A program made the position numbers and the translations under genes. Below the pieces are notes generated by a model that was not told where the DNA came from, ran no database searches, and saw only the letters and a list, made by a program, of their open reading frames with translations. Below are positions 1 through 12,009 of a DNA stretch of 64,000 bases, in pieces. Positions within the stretch are counted from its first letter, which is position 1; each line of letters starts with the position of its first letter. The DNA comes from Bradysia coprophila (lineage: Eukaryota > Arthropoda > Insecta > Diptera > Sciaridae), in the NCBI RefSeq assembly GCF_014529535.1, contig NW_023504022.1:10349904-10413903 (forward strand), given 5' to 3'.

Positions 1-2156
1 CATTTTTATAAAATAATCTGTGAAGCCTGGAGATTAGATTACCATGTTGACTTAACTTTTTATGTACACTGAGCCCACCGTAAAAAATCGATATATATGT
101 GACGTGGACCGAAAACGACGAAATTTTCGAAAATCGATCTGGCGGCAGCACAAAATTAAAGTTTAAATTTTTTTTTTTCTTTCATAAAATGATCAGTTGG
201 ACCAGCTGAGTGGATTTCCGGCTGAGCCTTAAACGAACTAAAACATTTTGTAAAAACCGCTACACCCTAATATAAACTGTTTGCCATACAACAATTACAA
301 AATTTCTTAAAATATAGACGACCTCAAGTGCAGAGTGCAGACCTTTCCAAAAATAATGATCAACTCAACGAAACATTAAAATATGAAAGCTTTTACGGAT
401 GGATAGGTAAACTGTTGGCCCGAGTAAATTTGTGTAACAACACATTCAGTTTGTTTACATTGTTTGTAATTAAGAAGCGAAAAATGCCGAATTTTTATTC
501 AGATTTTTGTTTGTGATAAAAAAAATGTCTTTTTGAGTGGAACCAGTTTCTCTGCTTTCGTGTACCAATGCAATGGGTTGATGACGTTTTAAAGAGTACA
601 TCTTTTTGGGTAGAATGAATTCATAAAAGAATCTTGTGAATATGCCTATTATCAACACATTGCCTGTTGCCTTGTTGCTATCACTCGAACTCATAAAAAT
701 GTAAATTTAAATTTGGATCGTCTTTCGATTAAGTTCCACTAAAGGCTGATAACGGTACAACATCCATTCAGTATAATGACTAAATTACGCTGATAGTCTA
801 TCTCTATGATTACGCCCTAACCGGTAACATTACACAATGTCTTTAACTTTACCTTCTCGTGATCACCGGCCATTGTAATTGTTTTGTTTCACTTTTCAAT
901 TCAATAAGTACAAATCTGACTTCAGACGAAAATTGAAATTATTTTACAAAATGACGCAGTTTAGTATCAAAAACCACACCGACTAAAAACAAAAAAAGCA
1001 AAAACTCGTTTTTTTCAGAACCACAGAGCCGACACACAAAGGATGATTGTTAACAAGCAACTAAATGGATTAAAAATACAGCTGTGACGTTAATATGAGA
1101 GAGACTTAACAGCTGGTTTTGTTTATTTGAATACAGTGCACGTATGGAGAGTGTATGAGTACGCTAATAATGCATGTATAGTATAACATGTATGGCTTTG
1201 TTTATGTTTACCCAAATGCTCCCCATACGAACGGAAGCAGAAAGTTAATATTAGGTTTTGATGCCATTTGATTCGGGTCACGGAAACTGCGCAGAAAATT
1301 TAAAATTTCCACATCCGAACGTTTAGGTTCCTTGATCTTTTAGGAGATCTATTTTGGACGATTGATTTTGGCATATAGCACTGTCAGCTTCGGCGTTTGA
1401 GAGTGCTATGATTTTAGGCAATTTCGCTGGTATAGCCAATACCATACTCTCTAGCAAACAAACTAAGGGACCGAACAAAGTGAGGGTTACAGGCTAAACC
1501 GCTTAAAATCAGTCGTCCAGTCCCGTTCCAAACAGGGTTAAACGCTCAGATTTTGAGAAATGAGCGAAATGTCGCAAATGTTTTCAAATGAATATTTCTT
1601 ATATTGAATTCAGATCGACAAGCAGTCTTAGTCTCCAATGGTGGCCTCTATGGACTCGACTCACTTTATCCTATCCTATGTCATTTCCAACTTTACAAGC
1701 AAACGTAGAAATATCGAGAAAAATTTGCTAATTTTCGTCCCCGTACAACGCACTTCATGCGTTGTCCCGTAGCTTGTAAATATCTAATTCCGCCAACCGT
1801 GACACGTTAGGAAAATGTGTAGGACTAGGAAGAAGGAGGTTAAAAAGTCATAGAACGTCATTTATGAACGTTCCCTCGTTGTAAATTCGAAAAGAACACT
1901 ATGTACGTTTGCGTCTATTCACACTCTCATACTCTCACTCATACAGCTGACCCAGCTGAGATATTGTACACTTAAGTATTTTGATATGAATCATTGTTGC
2001 TTCGATAGGTATTACATTGAGTATTTGCGATTCAATATATTGTTCACCTTTTTATCGCATTAAAATTTCGATTAAATTGATCAAATTTAGTGTTACGTAA
2101 AGGATCCGTTGGCAAAACAGTACAAGTGCTAACAAGGACCAAAGTCTGATACCATA
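1..2156. other. Intergenic, no gene supported
   Basis: AT-rich sequence upstream of the LRAT gene. Short open frames exist on both strands, for example a 74-codon frame on the minus strand at 470-694 with one hydrophobic stretch, but none shows a recognisable domain or convincing splice context. No repeat structure stands out beyond homopolymer runs. Confidence 0.6.
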
Positions 2157-2813
2157 ATGAGTTATAGTGGCAGTTTTTCCGCTGGCAGTAAGGCGTCATT
2201 TTTGAGCTATGATGAGCTGATTGCAAAAGACCTAAGACCTGGCGATCTAATAGAAATCGATCGCGGAAGCTACAACCATTGGGTGATGTTCACGGATAAA
2301 TGTGAAAGTGGTGCGCATTGGTGCTTTCATGTAACAGCCACCGGCGCCGATTTCGATAAAAAGGATGCAGTGATGTCTTCAATGTCGTCCATGGGCAGCG
2401 TATCCAGGGCAATAGCCTGCATAAAAAAGCACAAATTGAAAGACATCATCGAAGACAATAACCCAGCGAGACCGTCGCAAGCCCGAATCAATAACAAAGT
2501 CGAAGAGGCTAACAAGAAGAAATGTGCGCCTCGTCCAATCCATGAAGTTATTGAACATTTAGAAGAGCGAAAAGACCAAACAGTTAGATACAATCTGAAG
2601 GATTTGAATTGTGAACATTACGTGACGACATGGAAGTATGGCGCTGGATGGAGCCGTCAAGTGGAAAAGACTATTGATACTATAGTTGTTGGTACTGCTG
2701 TTGTTACTACCTTCGCTGTTGTAGGTGCTATAATTACCGGCATTTTTGGGCTATTCAGCAGTGTTGCAAAGCACCGTCGCAGTGATCAAGAAGACGACTC
2801 GGACTCGGAATAG
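2157..2813 (+). CDS. LRAT-domain (NlpC/P60-like) membrane-anchored protein
   Basis: A single open frame of 218 aa starting at the ATG at 2157. Residues about 25-165 read as an LRAT domain: RPGDLIEI at 27-34, a His at 41 in the context YNHWVMF, a second His at 58 (CFHV), and a Cys at 152 in the context LNCEHYVT. This is the His-His-Cys arrangement of the lecithin:retinol acyltransferase/HRAS-like phospholipase family, whose members move acyl groups from or between phospholipids through a Cys thioester. Residues about 175-200 form one hydrophobic segment followed by a basic then acidic tail (RRSDQEDDSDSE), as expected for a C-terminal membrane anchor. An AATAAA lies near 3007. It converges on the LRAT-like gene at 3198-4540. 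Family assignment is strong; the substrate (retinol, phospholipid or N-acyl-PE) cannot be read from sequence. Confidence 0.82.
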   Translation: MSYSGSFSAGSKASFLSYDELIAKDLRPGDLIEIDRGSYNHWVMFTDKCESGAHWCFHVTATGADFDKKDAVMSSMSSMGSVSRAIACIKKHKLKDIIEDNNPARPSQARINNKVEEANKKKCAPRPIHEVIEHLEERKDQTVRYNLKDLNCEHYVTTWKYGAGWSRQVEKTIDTIVVGTAVVTTFAVVGAIITGIFGLFSSVAKHRRSDQEDDSDSE

Positions 2814-3197
2814 TTGCACGTTTTGGAATAACATTTTTACGGACTCTCTGCACGACGAATTTTGTAAATTCATTCAAAGTTTAATCATACTGCGATACCT
2901 ACTGACTTATGATAAGGTCGAATAGTCTCTAAGACTAAGTCTAAGTCTTCTACGTTAATTGGGCGAAGATAACCTGAATGTATTTACTGAACTGATGAAG
3001 GAAAGCAATAAAAATCTTCAAACAAAAATTCGTTTTTAACACAACCACTGAGGCAGAGAAAGGAAGAAGATCGACGGACGTTATGCATTGTCAATAATTG
3101 CCCGATGCTTTCAACAACTTTTATTGCATCGATTAACACGTCATATACATCTCTGATCTACGAGTCAGTAACTACTAAAATAATCCAGTCTTTCCCA

Positions 3198-4540
3198 TCA
3201 GACCATTCTGCCAAGAAGATGCAAAATATTCTCGAACGTATTGACATCGTTCACGACGACATTTAATTCGGCTAGTATGTCTCTGATGTGGGGCTGTAGG
3301 TCTTGTTCCTGGCATTCTTTGCATAGTTGATACACATCCACGGCTGTCATGACCGGCGTGATCAGCACTAACGTTTTCGACAGTAGACCAATCTCTTTAA
3401 CAGCCCGTTTCGGCACAATTTGTTCCAATGTGCGCCATTTGATATTACCGCCAGCATCTCTAGCCCGGACCACTTTCAGCACATCTTTGAACATTTTGTC
3501 GAATTTGACTTTGAACAGAAAATTTGCACCGTGAATCGTGGCGACAATTGTATCGAACCCCGTCTGTATGGGTTTGGACAGGTCGGCGATTTTGTTCACC
3601 AGACGATTGAGTTGACTTGTCGATTGGTTCAACAGTTCAATGGGTTTCATTTGTTTCTGCGCCGGAACGATAATGTTCCGTATGGGGCTGTTCTCTGCGC
3701 AAAATTCGTTTATTGGTCGCAAAATGGGTAGATGTGATCCAAAATCCGCGACCAGTTTAACGCCAGCCGAATTTTTGCCGATGTAAATTCCATGTGAACG
3801 GCTGTAACTCTTCTGATGACGTCTCTGATGTGTTACAATGTGATCACCTTCCCTGTAATTTTGTGGAGACTTATTGGACGATATGGGACAATCTATAGCC
3901 GTGACCACACTAACCTTATCTCGTTCACCGAATATTTGGCATTGACAAACCTTGATTTCAGAGAGAACAGCACACTTTCTAGAATTGATGATCGGAATTC
4001 GGGTGAACTGAGGATTGAATTAGTTTATGAAACTAGTCACAGTGGAACGATTGCACAAACGACTCACCTGTAGAAGGTGACTAGATCAGCCTCTTTCATG
4101 CATAAATCCAACCTGTCAAAGTTCAATCGTTCTATCCAATTCTGTTTTGTTTCTTCGTACTCTGTGACAATTTTCTGCAATTGATCCATGCTTCGACGTC
4201 TCAGAACGAATTCATCAACAACCACAGTTCCTATACCAATCATAGCTGCCAGACCCGTTAGACTAAATGCTAATGGGGTTGAAAAGGTAACCGACAGTCC
4301 CATAGTGGCTGACGATAGAGAAATGCCCACACAAGTCACAATACTTCCTACAGCACCGATTGTGGTAGCAATCGTTTTGGCAATAAGACAATTCGTTTGG
4401 TGCTGTTGTGCTTGTTGCAGCAGAGACTGAAGGGAAGCTTCCAACAATCTTCCGGAGGGCAGAAGGTGATTTTCCACAACATCCGGTAAGAGATTTGTTG
4501 TCGATATTGCTCTTTCAATGGGAGTAACGGCTGTGGACAT
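3198..4540 (-). CDS. Three-exon protein with hydrophobic N-terminal region and LRAT-like segment
   Basis: Reconstructed on the minus strand from exons 4068-4540, 3915-4007 and 3198-3852, about 406 aa. The introns are 60 and 62 nt with GT-AG ends (gtgagt...cctcag, gttagt...attacag) and the reading phase is kept. The start is the ATG at 4540-4538. Residues about 60-125 contain paired hydrophobic helices rich in Gly, Ala, Ser and Thr, flanked by amphipathic helices, an arrangement that recalls apolipoprotein-L-like or pore-hairpin proteins (inference only). Residues about 189-225 resemble the start of an LRAT domain: REGDHIV, then RSHGIYIG with His209, then VADFGS where the second family His is absent. 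The C-terminal 150 residues are helical and unrecognised. An AATAAA on this strand sits near 3120. The neighbouring convergent gene is a canonical LRAT protein, so the two may be related by descent. Catalytic activity is doubtful because the second His is missing. Confidence 0.6.
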
Positions 4541-4582
4541 GATTCGGTGTGTTTGACTTAAAAGTGAACGTAAAAGTGTCAC

Positions 4583-6240
4583 GATCTAAAATCTAAACAA
4601 ATCTAAAAGAGGAATTAAAGACGAATTAGAGATAGAGATAAGACGACGAAAGGTTCGGTTGACAAATTGACACAAAATCCGACGAAATGTCTATTGAACA
4701 GCTTAAAGTTATGAGTGGATAGGTGATAAAATACCGACCAAGAACTTACGTTGTGTTTTGTTTTGATTCTGTCAAAACAGATGTCATCATTCAAGTCACA
4801 CGAGTCACACACACACACACACACACACACGCTTTCATTCAGCGCATTCAGCGTTTTATTTTGATGGTTTTGATTGTCTCTATTGAGTCAGTGTTGCCAA
4901 CACCAATTCAAATAAAACGAAGGTAGGTCAGGCGTAGGTATGTTGAGTCTGGAGATTCACAGATGAAATGGGTAATGTTGGGTATTGGGTAACCGATTTC
5001 TCTATCTAACTGATTCCAACTGATTCCCAATACTAAATCCGAAATGAACTTTTCTCAACTCAGTGTCGTAAAGCAATGGAACACCAGACATGTTTAAAAA
5101 TGAATACGCCATCATGTTATCTCTCGAGGGTTTTTTCGTTATCAAATGTTTCCTGTGCGGTGCGTCGAATTATTCGAGTAGCGAAACCGATTCTCAAATT
5201 TAGACTTCAGAGATTGGATCACTGCCCGTGCATGTTTGGTGTCATTAGACAGCTAAGACCGGTAGCAATCAGTATATTCAACTGCTCAGAACTCAGCGTG
5301 GATGAAATTTAAACCCAATAAGGAACTAATTGCGTCCAAAGTACATGCAGTTTGCTTTCCAATGACATCCCACATTATCTTGTATATTTCTTGTAGCAGG
5401 AGAAATGTCCATAATAAAAGTGCATGTTTCGGTTTTCGATCACCTCCTCCTCCATCGACGAATTTTTTGAAAGTGGTTTTGGCTTCTACGGGAAAATTGT
5501 CCTTTGTGATAAAAAAATCTGGAAAATGTGTCAGATTTCAGCAGGCTATTTTATCTCTCTTATGGGAAATTTAGGGAAAATGTTAAAAAATTTGGGAAAA
5601 CGATTTCCCAAAAATAATCCTTGATTTTGGATGAAAAAAAAAACTGTTTGAAACGACCTTGCACACAGGCGGCTTAAGTATCGCTCACTGAATTGCATAA
5701 ATAACTATTAAAACATCTCCAGGAATTTTCCTGATATTTTGAACTTCGTAGACTGCCTTGGATGTATCTGTTGAAAAAGAATCAATAAGTTTTAATAACG
5801 ATCATTGTGGCTAATCGTAAAGACTATAAACATTTAGCTACTGGCACTCTCTGCTATGAATCAAAGTGCAATGAAGTGACCATCAAACCATGAAAATTTG
5901 CCAAATGCTTTCAATTGAACATTGAATGTCTCTAGACAAGAGGAAACCGTATCGCGATACTCCATTTCATTATCACACAAAATATATAAAATGGAGCAGT
6001 AGTAGAGATATTGATATCGCGTTTCAGGCAGAAGCCCACTGATAACAATAGTTTATAATTAGAACGTTTCACACTGAACGGAACACATACCTTGATGGTT
6101 TTGTGATTTTTTATTGTTTTCAAATTAATTGACATACAAAGTTAAATGAATCACAATGTTAGATTGTGCGCTCGATTGATAGACATTTGGTATGGTAAGC
6201 CTCAAATAAGTTTAACCGAACAAAAAGGAAGCTGAATTGC
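4583..6240. other. Intergenic, with a (CA)n microsatellite
   Basis: No coding feature supported. A perfect CA/TG microsatellite occurs near 4801-4831. The 5' flank of the minus-strand gene lies at 4541-4620. Open frames at 5076-5624 have no recognisable domain and no splice support. Confidence 0.5.
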
Positions 6241-6261
6241 TGAATCCCAAGTCAAATATGA

Positions 6262-6647
6262 TTAATACTGATGCGGAGGCTGCTGTGGAGGATAGCCCGG
6301 ATTGAAACCTGGCTGCTGTGGAGGATATCCAGGATTGAAACCTGGCTGCTGTGGAGGATAGCCAGGATTGAAACCAGGTTGTTGCGGTGGATAATTGGGA
6401 TTGTATCCGGGTTGTTGTGGCGGATAGCCTGGATATCCGGGCTGTGGCTGTTGTTGCCACTGTTGATTCGGATCGTACATGGGTGGCTGTTGCTGCCACT
6501 GTTGATTCGGATCGTACGTTGGTTGTTGCACAATTACCGTTTGTTGCGGCTGCTGTTGAGCGGTCGACGAGTCATCGCAACAACACTTTTTGCATAAGTA
6601 GCAACAACCAAAACACAACACCATCTGACACAAGCAATTGACGCAAT
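6262..6647 (-). CDS. Cys-rich, Pro/Gln/Gly-Tyr repeat protein (last exon)
   Basis: The terminal coding exon begins after an acceptor at 6648-6649 (ggtttttag) and ends at the TAA at 6262-6264, giving about 127 aa. It opens with a Cys cluster (CVNCLCQMVLCFGCCYLCKK, then CCCDD), followed by QQQPQQ, two YDPNQQWQQQP units and then about five copies of an 11-residue unit PPQQPGFNPGY. The DNA repeats are visible as 33-bp units at about 6280-6410. The exon starts with two bases completing a codon, so an upstream exon must end in phase 1; I did not find it. Cys clusters next to PGYP-type repeats occur in small cytosolic or membrane-associated palmitoylated proteins, but I do not recognise a named family. 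The direct repeats make copy number likely to vary. Confidence 0.55.
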
Positions 6648-9082
6648 CTAAAAACCAAGAATTTCATTTAAATATGTTTACGAAGAGTGGGCAGTGGTTA
6701 CGCATTAGGTGTAATAAGAATCTGTTTATTACCATCATCTCCGTCTTCCAGACACATTTTTCTGCAGTTGTAAAACTCGTCGAGAAATTGACAAGACGTG
6801 TACCACTTTTACCTCGACTTCGAACACTTATTTACCCGACCGAATTGAGCAAAAATTTATTTTTCATATAGAGACAATGGGATGTTTTATCAGCATTGAG
6901 TCATTATAAATACTGATAAAGTGAATTCGTAATACTTGCACGTATACCTATTTGATACCAACAACATCGTTTGATGATGTGAATTGCGTTCAACAACAAC
7001 AACATAGAAAAACAAGAATTAGAATAGTTGACCTTGTGGTAGACGCAGTACTCTATGAATCATTTTCCTCATAGACAAACTGGTTTCGGTTTTCGCTCGC
7101 AGGGAGGTATTATGGTGTCAAATTTTGGTGGAATATTTGAATTTTTTTGGGAACTTTTTGAACAACGAATTCCTTCCAGTGAACTTATTTAAAATCGTAG
7201 AACAACCAAGTGGATCTGGTCCTTTCTTTTTGTTAAATTATAACACTGCACTGGTACTGATGTGGAAAACTTATTTACTTTTGGAATTATAGAGGAAAGT
7301 GGAAGGAAAATCGCGTATATTCAATTCCATGTATTATTACGATTTATTTCGCGGAACGTTTATTTCGCGGAACGTTTATGTTCAGGAATTTCATTTGCAA
7401 GTCTTCGGTCATTCTAAATGCAAATTGTAATTTATTATTGATTCGAATGGATGCGTAATTTGGTAAGCACTCGTAAATATAATGACTTTAACATTATTAC
7501 AATAACGAGTGTATAGCAGGTAGCCTAGGAAACGAAAGCGCCAAAAACATTATTAAAAGCTTTGCATGATTCCGCATCATTAATTTTTACGAAAGTTGAC
7601 CAACAGTAAACATTAAAATTGTCGTCATACATTATAACGAGCGTGTATGGCAGGAAGGAATGTTATGTAACAGTACAATTTACCTTTATTTCTGTTTAAG
7701 ATTTGCTAGGATTTGCTGAATGTTTAGAATGATTTCCACCATTGTCTGTACGGCTTTGAAATGCTTGAATGTGCAGTCTCGAATCATCTCTCAATGTCAA
7801 ATGAGTGGCATATAATTCCAGAAAATATTGGGAATGGTGGCGGCAGTAGTCTACGGCTACAGACCAGTAGTCAGACACGTATTGTTCTTTCATTCATACA
7901 AAGGTTTATCAATGAAAGAACAACAGGTAGGGGTACTAATGGTACATGTAAATACTCTACAAAGTCTAAACTTACTTAATCTTAAAGAGAACGAGAACAG
8001 GTCGAAAGATCGGAACAGCAGAGATAAAAGATTTTCTTCTGAGAATTTCTTGTTGGTATACGATTATCTGTCACTCAAAACTGCACTCATGCACAATATG
8101 TAACCAAAGCTTACAATATCTGTGACATAACTATATCCCATTCATAAGGTTGGAAATCGTTTGTCATTCAAGTAATGATCAGCTGCTCCGCTTAAACCAA
8201 CAACACTATTCCAACAGTGCATGCGTGCCATGATTAATTGGATCGAGTGGTGTGAAGTTGTGAATGTATTGGATGCGTTGGCTTGTGAATGTGCAATCTT
8301 AGGGTTATCAGATTAACTAATTCTAATATCAATACAACAGATCGTAGACGAATGAGATGGTTATTTGCTTGGCTCTATTATATTCATTGAAATTTAAAGA
8401 TAACATGTGATGGTGGGATTAATCACCTTCGTAAAAATAGACAATAATTTTGTACGAATTGTTCTATAATGTTGTCGGGTGAATTGAACAAATTAATTCA
8501 TTTGGAACATTTTTCGGAAGAGAAATAAAAACAATTTTATTGACAAAATTTAGATGTAAGTGAAATGAGATCAATTTTAACCTGTTACAGACGGTAAGCA
8601 TATGACCAGTATTATTATCGGGTGTACTACTTCCATTGGTCAAAGTATTTTTAATCTGTTGATTTCAAATCTTGTACTTCAATTGTTTTAACATGTATTT
8701 TACTATTATAAGTGATCATATTACCCAGAGTTTGTTATTATTTTTGTCGTCGTTGTCGATAACAGATCAATAGCCTTATTAAACAGACTAATGTATTCTA
8801 ATTGTGAGCTTCAATCAATTTGATTTCGTATCGAATTAACCGAACCGAACGTAGTGGTTTCATTTCTGTAACATAAATCAAGTAAATTATTTGTGTTTCG
8901 TTGAGTTTTGAATCTATGCCAGACCTGGGACCAAGATGAAAAATAAATTCAACGCACCATTATATGAAAATAAAGCGAGTTGACTAAATACAACGCTGCC
9001 ATTGATTTGGTTGTCGTGTGTTTTGAATATTCTGAATTTGCAGCGGACTTATGGTGTGAGTAGGATTAGGATATTTTTTTAA

Positions 9083-9206
9083 ATTTTTGGAATCATTTTA
9101 GTGGTCCGGAAAAATCGTCAAAGTTTGTATGGGAATATTATGGGAAAATTTTTTGTCCATACAAACTTTGACGATTTTTCCGGACCACTAAAATGATTCC
9201 AAAAAT
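9083..9206. repeat. Perfect 50-bp inverted repeat with 24-bp loop
   Basis: The left arm 9083-9132 is the exact reverse complement of the right arm 9157-9206. Both arms carry the core GTGGTCCGGAAAAATCGTC. Transcribed RNA would fold into a long perfect hairpin. A related half (TTTAGTGGTCCGAAGTAATC) is seen near 62747, suggesting a dispersed family of fold-back or MITE elements. No target duplication was identified with confidence. Confidence 0.8.
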
Positions 9207-11870
9207 AAAAAAAATTGGAATCAGCTAGTTGACACCATGTTTTGAGGCGGTTTGAAGAAATTGAAATTTTCAGACATACGGAAAAAAACCACAAAGCCAA
9301 TGGCATTGTTCGTTTCTGGACTCATGATAAGATCACTAAATGTAAATAGCATAACTTTAGGATAATTTTTGATCGAAATCAGACTTTAACGCCGTTCGTT
9401 GAACTCAAAATTATGAAAAAATTGGTTAAATTTGGGCAACTTTTTACTTCGTGGAACTTCCTGGCCTGCAACACAATTTTTCTGAGGTTTACTTTACGTG
9501 GGATGATAGTGAGTGTGTCCAGCTACAACACCCCATAGTCGGTTTCACGGAAACGTTCTGTTGCAGGCCAGCAGTACTGTGCGAAAATCGACCATACTTT
9601 CATTGTTTACTCCCGAACGTACAGTGGCACCGACTCGTGCCTATACTCTAATGATAGGTCTTTTAGAGGCGCACACTCACACAACATTTCAACTTCAAAA
9701 AAATCGTCTACCTCGAGTTAATACTAAAAAAGTGTTTTCCCTACCCTATGGCATGTGCCTGCATTTTACCAATTTACACCAAGAGTACAGAATTAATAAA
9801 AAAAAGAAAAGATACGTATTGTCTAGAATTGAAAGACGAATCCAACGTGCTATAGCTCGCCCGGATCGCCGAACCCTAGTGTTGATTTTCCCCAAAATTG
9901 GTTCAAGTTTTGGCGATATCACTCTTAATTGATCATTGTGGCCAAACATCTAGCTCAAAAAATGTCATCTTATAGTGGCGACAAAAGGCCTCAGACAAGT
10001 TTTGATCGACTGACAAGATGCGGTGCGATGCGAGTGTTATTATTGACAAAATTAACTTCATAAAAAGATCTGTATGGATTCTGGAGTCATACCATGGAAC
10101 CACTTTTTGCGTATGAAAACATTTTGCGTCAAAAAGGTTGAAATGGCCGTAACAACATCTATTAGAGATATTTTCTCACGGTTCATCATTAAGAGTTTGT
10201 GTCATCGCTGCTGCCACAATAGAGTTCGAAATGCCTTCGAGCTTTTAACCGTCATTGAAGTTATTCAAGTATTATCAAGGAGTAAGAAAATCTTAATATT
10301 AAGAGTCCAATTACTCTTCGATTTAAATTTGTTTAAAGCTCATCAATGTCCATCGAAAAATCTAAAATGTCTTCGGAATATCTATTTTAGATATGCTAGG
10401 GCCTGGGCTCAAACGGATAATCTGGAACTCACCGTTTCATTTCTTCGTACATTGGACACATTCGAGTCATAGGTCAGAAATCTTGCAAGTGTTCTCCGAG
10501 AAAATTTTGTGTTTTCCCTTGCAAATTCGTATAAAACCCGCCCTCAATTTTTGTATTACACCAGATTTAGTGCCAAAGAATTAAAAGTGTTCTTCCAAAA
10601 TTACAAGTTCAAACATTTGCTCCTAGTATTGTTAGTATGCTACGCGAGATTTCTGATGCATGATTCGAGTCTCGCCATCATTGCTAAATGACTCACCGAT
10701 TTGTGGAATCGATGCGATTGAAGCAAATAAACTCTTCGTCTTCAGTATTTCATTTTATATATTTTACGACAATTCTCAATTACACAAGCTGGTATTTTAC
10801 AAAATGTTTGTAAATATAACAACTACAACCACTAAGTTTTACTGATTATTACATTTGTTTTGACTCATAGAGAATTACTAACTGAGTTACACAGTTTACA
10901 ATTTTTTGTTTAATTCTTTCGAAAAAAGGTTTCTATTTGGTTTTAAGGTGTGTGAAGTGGTGATGCGAGCAAATGACTCGTTGTAATTAATTTGGATTTG
11001 ATTATTTTTGTTGTGGTGTCTCGCCTTTACACGTTAGATCACTTAACGATTCTAAAAAATTACTTTCTAAAGAATTATTTTACTTTTGCGACACGCATGA
11101 CAAATACATTGAAGCAGAGCAACGCTATTTTCTTCGTATCATGGATAGTCATCTGTTATCGACCATTATCTTTGTTAGAGAAACCAGTTTGAGCAAAATA
11201 TTCAGGTCAGATAAAATTAGAAAAAGAACCAGACCTGGAGCTGATGTTGAACTATCAAGTCACGTTTGACTGACTGCAACTTTCAGGCTTTAAGTCAATT
11301 CCCATCAGGCCTATATTGATCATATCAGGTTCACGTAAACTTGACCAGTTCCGAGCTTCATATGAACGTGCAGCGAGGTAAGCTGTTGGTTTTCACTGTT
11401 CAGAGAAAAAGACCTTCTTTTGATCTCATTTTTAAATTTATTTGTCTGCTCTGCTCCACAGAATACACCTAATATTCCAATTGTGAGGAATTGTTACTAT
11501 TATCACTACATCAAGTGATCCATTATGTGTAAATAGTCGACAATAACAAAGAGCATTAAAAGTTATATTTTGTTGTCGGTGTAGCTGAAGATTGAGATAA
11601 TGTGGAAGAGGTGTATTTACCTGCTTCATTTTTATGTTTATTTAAAGGATTTTTACTTAAAAAAAATGAGTCAACAATACTGACCATATCGTCTAATTTT
11701 ATAAAATATTTTCTTTAAATACAATATTTTACGATCCATTCAACACGTAATTAATCATCCGGCTTGTGAGAGGAAAAACGAGGAAAAACGAAAATATATA
11801 AAAACTCCATCGATGGGACGAAGTTACTGAAATATGATTACGCAAAGGTACTAAAAAAAATCAATTTTTA

Positions 11871-12009
11871 TTGTCTGCCCCATGCGAAAGTTGACCGCTA
11901 CAAAGCAGTTTGAGTCATGTGACAATCATCCATTTACATGAAGAATATTTTCGATTCATCTTACGTGAGAATTTCTTAATGATAACCAACGCTTCGCATG
12001 GGGCAGGTA
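11871..12009. mobile_element. MITE-like element, family 1, copy 1
   Basis: The ends are inverted: TCTGCCCCATGCGAAAGTTG at the left and, at the right, the complementary TTCGCATGGGGCAGGTAA. Similar sequences occur at 17208-17359 and, more degraded, at 48418-48543. The flanks of these copies also share motifs (CGTTACCGAAG and ACACGAGTGA), so the mobile unit may be longer than the palindromic core. Confidence 0.55.

Noticed and set aside
470-694. Minus-strand 74-codon frame starting MSSSDSNKATG with a hydrophobic stretch
   Set aside because: No family recognised, no polyadenylation or splice evidence, and the frame ends in low-complexity Asn/Lys/Phe sequence. Kept out of the gene list.
3853-3914. 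Simple two-exon model for the LRAT-like gene using the frame that extends to 3909
   Set aside because: It needs a poor acceptor (gataaggttag) and skips a well-bounded 93-nt exon. The three-exon model has two normal-length introns and better sites.
4615-4926. Frames of His/Thr or Cys/Val repeats across the CA microsatellite
   Set aside because: Translation of a simple repeat on both strands, not a gene.
6271-6641. Plus-strand frames rich in Leu/Arg/Trp opposite the PGYPPQQ gene
   Set aside because: Antisense shadows of the tandem repeat; codon structure fits the minus strand.
7700-7770. Possible 3'-terminal coiled-coil exon on the minus strand (VQTMVEIILNIQQILANLKQ) followed by AATAAA
   Set aside because: Only about 25 residues, no partner exon located, and similar helical strings arise by chance in AT-rich DNA.
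10074-10845. Several overlapping plus-strand frames of 60-130 codons
   Set aside because: No domain, overlapping in three frames, no consistent codon bias. Likely chance.
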